10,387 bases of DNA from JAJYSO01 sp964495935 (lineage in GTDB: Bacteria > Bacteroidota > Bacteroidia > Flavobacteriales > Flavobacteriaceae): positions 1 to 10,387 of the forward strand of contig CAZBXQ010000092.1 in the NCBI GenBank assembly GCA_964495935.1, given 5' to 3'. The position numbers and the translations under genes are program-made. How positions within the stretch are numbered: the stretch's first letter is position 1; each line of letters begins with the position of its first letter. Under the pieces are notes generated by a model. That model ran no database searches and was not told where the DNA came from. It saw only the letters and a list, made by a program, of their open reading frames with translations. Positions 6,652 through 10,387 of the stretch are shown piece by piece.

Positions 6652-6770
6652 GAATATCGAATATCGAATAATCAATAACCAATATCGAATAATGAATATT
6701 GAATAATAGATGAGGGCTTTTGATTAACGAATAACGATTGGAGATTTTTGATTTCAAAGCTCAAATTTTT
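6652..6770. repeat. Unbroken heptad tract, truncated fourth unit
   Basis: Continues directly from copy C: GAATATC, GAATATC, GAATAAT, CAATAAC, CAATATC, GAATAAT, GAATATT, GAATAAT (6652-6707), then GATTAAC, GAATAAC, GATTGGA, GATTTTT, GATTTCA (6722-6756). The 7-nt register set by CTCACTA at 6617 is kept to GATTAAC at 6722, which is 15 x 7 bases later. The GTCACTTCG core is absent. Confidence 0.75.
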
Positions 6771-6830
6771 CGACTTTAACTTCAACTTCAAGTTCGATTT
6801 CAGGTTTTCTCCGTCTTTTTGGCAGGATTG
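6771..6830. repeat. Hexamer-like tract with GTCTTTTTGGCAG end, copy 1
   Basis: Repeats of AACTTC/AAGTTC/GATTTC type with a period of about 6, followed by TTTTCTCC and GTCTTTTTGGCAG (6813-6825). The same arrangement recurs at 9449-9530. The opposite strand reads as alternating Leu-Lys/Glu-Ile dipeptides, which is an artefact of the period-6 repeat and not a gene. Confidence 0.55.
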
Positions 6831-6997
6831 TAGAAAAACAAAAACCGATCTTTGAACCAGATACGAGAAATAAAGTCTGTAACCTGCATAATTCACCTCC
6901 CGATGGCTATGCGTGATCATAAATGTGTAAAACAATTTTCGTGCTATTAAATTCATTACAAGCATGTTATAAAATAAAAAATAGTAAAACAATATAT
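6831..6997. other. A/T-rich stretch with no recognised gene
   Basis: No ORF with protein-like composition, no RNA gene and no strong hairpin were seen. The only item of note is AACCTGCATAATTCA near 6887-6901, a diverged echo of the CCTGCTTAATTCATGAA flank of the 92-bp palindrome. Confidence 0.5.
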
Positions 6998-7114
6998 TTA
7001 TTGCGAAAGAGAATTTTGATTTAATTTTGGGAGCTTCCGCGTTGCGAAATCCTTGAAATAGTTCACTATTCCTGCGGATTCCGACGCCTTGAATCTCCTC
7101 AAAATTAAATTCAT
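6998..7114 (-). other. 38-codon ORF inside the palindromic element
   Basis: An ATG-started frame of 38 codons covers the whole palindrome on the minus strand and ends with TAA at 6998-7000. Its peptide is basic and not membrane-like, including 'Arg-Arg-Phe-Lys-Ala-Ser-Glu-Ser' and 'Tyr-Phe-Lys-Asp-Phe-Ala-Thr-Arg'. The second copy at 10349 starts with the same codons but has Arg-to-Trp and Glu-to-Gly changes in its first 13 codons. That fits repeat drift better than protein constraint. Listed because related reading frames are likely to be annotated as small hypothetical proteins; I doubt it is expressed. Confidence 0.2.
7019..7110. repeat. 92-bp near-palindromic intergenic element (REP/MITE-like)
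   Basis: Perfect 11-bp terminal inverted repeat ATTTAATTTTG (7019-7029) / CAAAATTAAAT (7100-7110), then GGAG/CTCC, GCGAAATCC/GGATTCCG, and a central hairpin AATAG-TTCA-CTATT (7057-7070). The two halves pair over most of their length. The flank TTCATGAATTAAGCAGG (to 7127) is also repeated, inverted, at 10337-10352. No transposase is nearby. A plus-strand TTG (7001) - 18 nt - TAATTTTG (7022-7029) could serve as a promoter running through it, but such boxes are frequent in A/T-rich DNA. Confidence 0.8.
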
Positions 7115-7149
7115 GAATTAAGCAGGATAAACATTAAAAACAAGAGGAG

Positions 7150-7431
7150 ATGAAAGAGATATTGAAGCCAAAAGATTACAGTGGTGTGTCAACCGAAAAG
7201 TTGAGTAGGAAAAGACGGAATTATTGGATAATCGCGATTCTTTCGCTTGCCGTTTCACTCTTTTTAATAGGTATGGGGATCTATTATATAGCCCACAACC
7301 GATCCGATTATGCTGTTTTTGTATCGCTGATCCCGGCGGTTGTGCTGGTGTGGCCTCCTATTATTTTGGGAATTCTAATCGATAGTATTAGCAAAGAGTT
7401 AAAGTCAAGAAAATTAAAAGAGAATAAATAA
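7150..7431 (+). CDS. Small two-helix membrane protein, unknown function
   Basis: 93 aa. A charged N-terminus (Lys/Arg-rich to residue 23) is followed by two membrane helices at about 26-47 and 54-78 with a short polar loop, and a strongly basic C-terminal tail. No cysteine, no catalytic motif and no signal cleavage site are seen. A positive-inside reading puts both ends in the cytoplasm. The ATG is preceded directly by GAGGAG, too close to act as a normal Shine-Dalgarno site. It is the first gene after the 92-bp palindrome and lies 56 nt upstream of the DUF3667-like gene, so co-transcription is likely. I do not recognise the family. Confidence 0.7.
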   Translation: MKEILKPKDYSGVSTEKLSRKRRNYWIIAILSLAVSLFLIGMGIYYIAHNRSDYAVFVSLIPAVVLVWPPIILGILIDSISKELKSRKLKENK

Positions 7432-7487
7432 AGCCACAGGCGAGATTTAAGAATTTCATACTGAGATAGAATTATTAAGAACTAATC

Positions 7488-8327
7488 ATGAATCAACCTG
7501 TACGTCAACAACCGGAAACAATAATCCCGCAAACGGACAGTCTTTGCACGAATTGCGGGCATGTAATAGAGGAAAAATTTTGCCCGAATTGCGGACAAAA
7601 ACGATATCGGAGAATCGATGGAAAGTATATTGCAGAAGAAGTCCAAAACGGCGTTATACAGATTAACGGGGGCTTCTTTTACACCTTATTGCGAACACTT
7701 CAGAATCCGGGGCGAACGGCGAGGGAATTTATCGAAGGAAAGCGAGTCAGCCACTACAAGCCTCTGGCCATGGTTTTTGTTTTGGGCGGGATTTCGACTT
7801 TTCTGGCCTATAAAGTGTTAAAATTGGATGAGTTGATGGTGCAGGCCTATTCAGCTGCCGATATAAACTCGGATTTTATGATGGATTATGTAGCTCAGGC
7901 TCCCAACTTTGCTAATTTAATGGTGCTTGCCCTGATTCCATTTTTTGCACTGACTACAAAAACTGCCTTTCGAAAATGGGGTAATAATTATTACGAGCAT
8001 ATTGTGATGTGTTCCTATATCATGATTTTTTATACTTTGGCAGGAATGCTTCTGATCTACCCTGTTTTTTTTGTTTTTAAGAATCATCCTCATTTTTATC
8101 TGAAAACAGTATATCTAACCTATCTTGGGATTCCCTTCCTTTTGGTGTGGTTTTTTAAGCAATACTATAAGGAAAAACCTTTAAAGTCGGTTATCGGCCG
8201 GGTATTGGGTAGCTTAGGATTAGTGATTGCGGGATACCTCTTATTTTTTATCTTGGCTGTAATAATAATGCTTGCTGTCATGTTTATAAAAGGCCCGGAA
8301 ATGGCAGAATATTTTGCGCCGAAGTGA
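7488..8327 (+). CDS. DUF3667-type zinc-ribbon membrane protein
   Basis: 279 aa. The N-terminus has a zinc ribbon of form CxxC-x8-CxxC (Cys20, Cys23, Cys32, Cys35), the second pair in a 'Cys-Pro-Asn-Cys-Gly-Gln' knuckle. Next comes a conserved cytosolic segment (about 47-90) with 'Phe-Tyr-Thr-Leu-Leu-Arg-Thr' and 'Asn-Pro-Gly-Arg-Thr-Ala-Arg-Glu-Phe-Ile-Glu-Gly-Lys-Arg', the hallmark of DUF3667 proteins. About five membrane helices follow: near 91-109, 141-156, 172-196, 205-223 and 238-267. The family is common in Bacteroidota and has no established function; the ribbon may bind protein or nucleic acid near the membrane. ATG 7488 keeps the ribbon complete. Flanked by small membrane-protein genes on the same strand. 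Family call fairly secure, role unknown. Confidence 0.85.
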   Translation: MNQPVRQQPETIIPQTDSLCTNCGHVIEEKFCPNCGQKRYRRIDGKYIAEEVQNGVIQINGGFFYTLLRTLQNPGRTAREFIEGKRVSHYKPLAMVFVLGGISTFLAYKVLKLDELMVQAYSAADINSDFMMDYVAQAPNFANLMVLALIPFFALTTKTAFRKWGNNYYEHIVMCSYIMIFYTLAGMLLIYPVFFVFKNHPHFYLKTVYLTYLGIPFLLVWFFKQYYKEKPLKSVIGRVLGSLGLVIAGYLLFFILAVIIMLAVMFIKGPEMAEYFAPK

Positions 8328-8359
8328 GAAAAAAACAGAAATGCTGGGCAGTATGGTGT

Positions 8360-8402
8360 GTTTATAAAAGCATAACTTGTGGTTAAACGAATCTCCTGCT
8401 TA
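8360..8402. repeat. Intergenic segment resembling the region at 10310-10345
   Basis: GTTTATAAAAG (8360-8370) followed by CCTGCTTA (8395-8402) just before a small ORF. The same two words occur at 10310-10320 and 10337-10344, also upstream of an ATG, with a spacer of 16 rather than 24 nt. A weaker version (CTTATAAAAAAG then GTAGAACCC) lies at 10121-10158. This may be a shared leader or a recombination boundary. Short A/T-rich matches carry limited weight. Confidence 0.3.
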
Positions 8403-8409
8403 TTAAATT

Positions 8410-8607
8410 ATGAAAAGTAGAAAGGATAAAAAGAAATTAAATTTTGGTCTGTTGGTCATCTTGGTCATAATCGGTTCTGCCATTCTTCGGAATTTTAATT
8501 TCAGAGAACTAAAATTTGAACCCTTTTGGCAGAGCATGCTATTTATTGCAACTTTTTTGTTGGCTTTGTTTTTCTTGTTTAATTCCAAAAGGAAGGAGGC
8601 GGAATAA
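8410..8607 (+). CDS. Small two-helix membrane protein, unknown function
   Basis: 65 aa: a Lys/Arg-rich N-terminus (residues 1-9), helix 1 at about 11-27, a short basic/polar loop with 'Arg-Glu-Leu-Lys-Phe-Glu', helix 2 at about 40-58, and a charged tail. No cysteine and no known motif. It has the same size class and layout as the genes at 7150, 9600 and 9894. It lies 82 nt after the DUF3667-like gene with no terminator between, so it may share its transcript. No -7 box is evident. Length and composition support a real gene, but small hydrophobic frames can occur by chance. Confidence 0.55.
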   Translation: MKSRKDKKKLNFGLLVILVIIGSAILRNFNFRELKFEPFWQSMLFIATFLLALFFLFNSKRKEAE

Positions 8608-8698
8608 ACAGTATACTCCCGATTTTTGTCGTTCCGGAAAAGTGTTTATGATAGATTTTTCCATACCCTTTATGGTTTATTCTTTTCATGCGGTTCTG

Positions 8699-8777
8699 TT
8701 TTTAACCACAGAGTTCGCAAAGTTTTTCGCAGAGGTCACGGAGGAATAGTATAGAGTGCAATTTTAAATTTCAAGGT
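8699..8777. repeat. CACAGAG element, right-half copy
   Basis: Matches 6179-6257 at a constant offset of 2,520 bases with four differences: TTTTTAACCACAGAG start, CGCAGAGGTC segment, GAGGAATAGTAT, and an ATTTTAAATTTCAAGGT end. The left half present at 6064-6178 is missing here. No gene is visible from 8608 to 9599; this stretch is almost wholly repeats. Confidence 0.8.
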
Positions 8778-8800
8778 TTATCTCATTTCAAATGCAGATT

Positions 8801-8843
8801 TACTCTGCGTCCTTTGTGTATACTCTGTGTACTCTGCGGTTTA
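8801..8843. repeat. CTCTGTGT/CTCTGCGG periodic tract
   Basis: Near-repeats of ACTCTGCGT, CCTTTGTGTA, TACTCTGTGT, ACTCTGCGG with a period of 9-10, matching 6124-6158. It faces the CACAGAG arm that starts at 8860, so the two can pair as a hairpin. Confidence 0.65.
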
Positions 8844-8859
8844 GTTTTTCACAGGGTTC

Positions 8860-9322
8860 TTTTAACCACAGAGGACGCAAAGCATTCGCGGAGGACACAG
8901 AGAAATAGTTTAGAAAAGAATAATCAATATCCAATATCGAATATCGAATATCGAAGTTTGCTGGCTTTGGATCCGGATACCATTTTACGCGATATGATTT
9001 GCTCTGCGCGCTCTGCGGATTCTCTGCGTTCTTTGCGGTTAGCCTTTTCACATGAAGCTATTTTTCATGGGACACCGTTTTTAACCACAGAGCTCGCCAA
9101 GCATTCGCGGAGGACACAGAGAAATAGTTTAGAAAAGAATAATCAATATCCAATATCGAATATCGAATATCGAAGTTTGCTGGCTTTGGATCCGGATACC
9201 ATTTTACGCGATATGATTTGCTCTGCGCGCTCTGCGGATTCTCTGCGTTCTTTGCGGTTAACCTTTTTACATGAAGCTATTTTTCATAGGACACCGTTTT
9301 TAACCACAGAGTTCGCTGAGGA
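8860..9322. repeat. 219-bp tandem repeat (2.1 copies)
   Basis: Copy 1 is 8860-9078, copy 2 is 9079-9297, and a partial third copy begins at 9298 and fades after about 25 bases. The period is exactly 219. Copies 1 and 2 differ at only six positions, all in the outer arms; the inner 150 or so bases are identical. Each unit runs: TTTTAACCACAGAG arm, GAGGACACAGAG, heptads AATATCC/AATATCG, the TTTGCTGGCTTTGGATCC block, then the CTCTGCGC/CTCTGCGG arm ending GCGGTTA. Because 219 is divisible by three, a 178-codon frame with a duplicated 73-residue unit stays open on the plus strand; its Arg/Ser-rich, low-complexity product is judged spurious. Confidence 0.9.
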
Positions 9323-9448
9323 AAAGGATCGGCAAAGTTTCAAACTTTAAAGCGTAAATCCCAAATTTATTATTTTCTGAAGATTGCTTTGATAATCCTT
9401 TTCCAAAACCTTCGAGGTTTCTTTTCGCAATCCCGCCAACCTCAAAGG

Positions 9449-9535
9449 TTTTTTCAAGTTCAATTTCAAATCAAATTCAATTTCGTCCCGACGGCTGTCG
9501 GGATCGATTTCCCTCAGTCTTTTTGGCAGAATCAT
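9449..9535. repeat. Hexamer-like tract with GTCTTTTTGGCAG end, copy 2
   Basis: AAGTTC/AATTTC/AATTCA repeats with a period near 6 lead to GTCTTTTTGGCAG (9517-9529), as at 6771-6830. Between the two parts this copy has an extra perfect hairpin, TCCCGAC-GGCT-GTCGGGA (9486-9503), which copy 1 lacks. No T-run follows the hairpin on either strand, so it is not a typical terminator. Confidence 0.55.
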
Positions 9536-9550
9536 CGGATTTAAAAATCA

Positions 9551-9558
9551 TAGTTTTG
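9551..9558 (+). promoter_or_regulatory. Possible -7 box upstream of the 69-aa gene
   Basis: TAGTTTTG is a perfect TAnnTTTG match 41 nt before the ATG at 9600. The nearest upstream TTG (9523-9525) is 25 nt away, slightly too far for a good -33 element, so this is a weak candidate. Confidence 0.35.
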
Positions 9559-9599
9559 ACTTTAACGAAAATTGTTTTTTACCCTAAACTATTATATTC

Positions 9600-9809
9600 A
9601 TGAAAAAATATCTTACCTGGCTCCTATGTATATTGTCACTGGGATACGTAATTTACTTTATAGTCGCTGTTCTATGGATTAATAATATCCCGCTTTCGGA
9701 GGTTCCGGGAAGAGAATACGCTTCGACGGTGTTTTTTGCGGCTGTTTTCCTCCTAACGGCCAATAGATTATGGAAAATAAACAAAATAAAGGAGTCCGAT
9801 CGAGATTGA
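9600..9809 (+). CDS. Small two-helix membrane protein, unknown function
   Basis: 69 aa: short basic N-terminus, helix 1 at about 4-26 (one Cys at position 10), an extracytoplasmic loop with 'Pro-Leu-Ser-Glu-Val-Pro-Gly-Arg-Glu-Tyr', helix 2 at about 41-57, and a charged tail ending in Asp-Arg-Asp. The first gene after the second repeat block. No recognised family. Codon use and the clean ATG after a possible promoter support it as genuine. By layout it resembles its neighbours, but I see no clear sequence homology to them. Confidence 0.6.
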   Translation: MKKYLTWLLCILSLGYVIYFIVAVLWINNIPLSEVPGREYASTVFFAAVFLLTANRLWKINKIKESDRD

Positions 9810-9893
9810 CTAAAGACAGGATAGTTTTTTATTTGAAAGGCCCCGATAAAGTGATTTTTGAAGGCAAAATCCAGATATAAATATTATTTTAAA

Positions 9894-10100
9894 ATGAAAG
9901 ATACCCTAACAAAAACTGAAAGTATATTACTTCTTATCTGCCTAGGATTGTATATCTCCTGGACTTTGTTTTTTAAGGAACAAGAAGGGTTACTTTATAT
10001 CAGCGGCGTTGCCGGTTTAGCATTTATTATTTTAATCATAAAAAGGCTTGTTGGGAAGAAAAATAAGGAAACGTCTGATAAAGAGACAAAGCAAGATTAA
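9894..10100 (+). CDS. Small two-helix membrane protein, unknown function
   Basis: 68 aa from ATG 9894: hydrophilic N-terminus with Lys/Thr/Glu, helix 1 at about 9-27, a short 'Phe-Lys-Glu-Gln-Glu-Gly' loop, helix 2 at about 33-50, then a long Lys/Glu/Asp-rich tail. An in-frame TTG at 9858 would add 12 Lys/Tyr-rich residues, but ATG is the more natural start and is preceded by an A/T-rich leader typical of the phylum. It lies 84 nt after the 69-aa gene on the same strand, with no terminator between. Function unknown. Confidence 0.6.
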   Translation: MKDTLTKTESILLLICLGLYISWTLFFKEQEGLLYISGVAGLAFIILIIKRLVGKKNKETSDKETKQD

Positions 10101-10159
10101 AGATAGGGGGCTTGTTGAGACTTATAAAAAAGAATTGCTTGCCAATTTTGTAGAACCCA

Positions 10160-10291
10160 GTGAAGGATATAAATAATAATTATGAAATTTTTACGTCAAG
10201 AAAAAAAAAGAAATATATAATTATTGGTGTTGTTATTGGCTATTTAATAGGTAAATTGATAGACTTCTTGTGGGATAAAATATTTCATTGA
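10160..10291 (+). CDS. Putative 43-aa single-helix membrane protein (GTG start)
   Basis: Reading from GTG 10160 gives an intact 43-codon frame ending in TGA: a polar N-terminus with three Asn in a row, a run of four Lys just before one membrane helix at about 20-34 (Ile/Val/Gly-rich), and an amphipathic 'Leu-Ile-Asp-Phe-Leu-Trp-Asp-Lys' end. A better-looking ATG at 10182 lies in another frame and reaches a stop after 12 codons; joining it to the helix would need a -1 slip in the nine-A run at 10201-10209. The GTG reading needs no slip and is preferred. It continues the series of tiny membrane proteins, but GTG starts are uncommon in this phylum, so certainty is limited. Confidence 0.45.
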   Translation: MKDINNNYEIFTSRKKKKYIIIGVVIGYLIGKLIDFLWDKIFH

Positions 10292-10336
10292 TTATTCAAA
10301 TTTTTACAAGTTTATAAAAGAACCCGTAGAACCTAA

Positions 10337-10387
10337 CCTGCTTAATTCATGAATTTAATTTTGTGGAGATTCAAGGCGTCGGGATCC
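10337..10387. repeat. Inverted partial copy of the 92-bp palindrome, cut by the window end
   Basis: CCTGCTTAATTCATGAA (10337-10353) followed by TTTAATTTTGTGGAG and ATTCAAGGCGTCGG is the reverse complement of 7076-7127 with about two to three changes. The copy is oriented opposite to the one at 7019-7110, and its distal half lies beyond the window. Confidence 0.85.

Noticed and set aside
6256..6706. Two plus-strand frames of 63 and 70 codons
   Set aside because: They run across heptad tracts and CACAGAG fragments; composition (Pro/Thr/Tyr or Leu/Ser runs) follows the repeats.
6672..6992. 106-codon minus-strand frame
   Set aside because: Its core is a Leu-Lys dipeptide run generated by period-6 and period-7 repeats; no protein-like pattern elsewhere in it.
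8814..9350. 178-codon plus-strand frame with an internal 73-residue repeat
   Set aside because: Produced by the 219-bp tandem DNA repeat; Arg/Ser-rich low-complexity product with no domain, built from dispersed non-coding elements.
9347..9535. 62-codon minus-strand frame
   Set aside because: Overlaps the hexamer tract and hairpin; the alternating charged/hydrophobic pattern is a repeat artefact.
10182..10291. Frameshifted pseudogene starting at ATG 10182
   Set aside because: The helix frame is already intact from GTG 10160, so no frameshift is required; kept only as an alternative.
7019..10387. Integron attC cassette array
   Set aside because: The palindromes are of the right size, and short RYYYAAC or GTTRRRY words occur (10331, 8382), but the paired core sites do not recur consistently at gene boundaries and no integrase is present.

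Overview
This window looks like accessory chromosome from a low-GC member of the Bacteroidota, probably a marine flavobacterium or relative. The evidence is promoters of the form TTG-N(18-21)-TAnnTTTG in front of several genes, A/T-rich leaders without clear Shine-Dalgarno sites, families common in this phylum (Bacteroidota-type FUSC protein, bPH_4-like protein, DUF3667 protein), and dense intergenic repeats. The genus cannot be fixed from the sequence.

Layout. Positions 1-85 hold nothing I recognise. A promoter at 86-117 drives a FUSC-family inner-membrane protein (148-2382, +). A small bacterial PH-domain membrane protein (2391-2834, -) meets it tail to tail. Next is a minus-strand pair: an MmgE/PrpD-family enzyme (4057-5469) with a clear promoter, then a ComA-family protein (2962-3849) that resembles the plant/fungal HSA32 type more than methanogen phosphosulfolactate synthase. 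The pair ends at a strong intrinsic terminator (2911-2938). A 142-bp palindromic repeat sits between the two genes.

From 5548 to 7149 I see no credible gene. The stretch is a mosaic of repeats: three copies of a 190-230 bp unit built on 7-bp periodicities, a 'CACAGAG/CTCTGCG' element, a hexamer-like tract and a 92-bp near-palindrome. From 7150 onward there is a plus-strand series of small membrane proteins (93, 65, 69, 68 and 43 aa) around one larger zinc-ribbon membrane protein (DUF3667, 279 aa). This series is broken at 8608-9599 by a second repeat block, including a 219-bp tandem duplication that mimics a 178-codon gene. The window ends inside an inverted copy of the 92-bp palindrome, so 7019-10387 is bracketed by inverted repeats.

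How the genes relate. The PrpD/ComA-like pair is the only convincing metabolic unit. Known PrpD relatives make alpha,beta-unsaturated acids, and authentic ComA adds sulfite to a C=C bond, so a two-step route is conceivable but unproven. No transposase, integrase, tRNA, rRNA or CRISPR array was seen.
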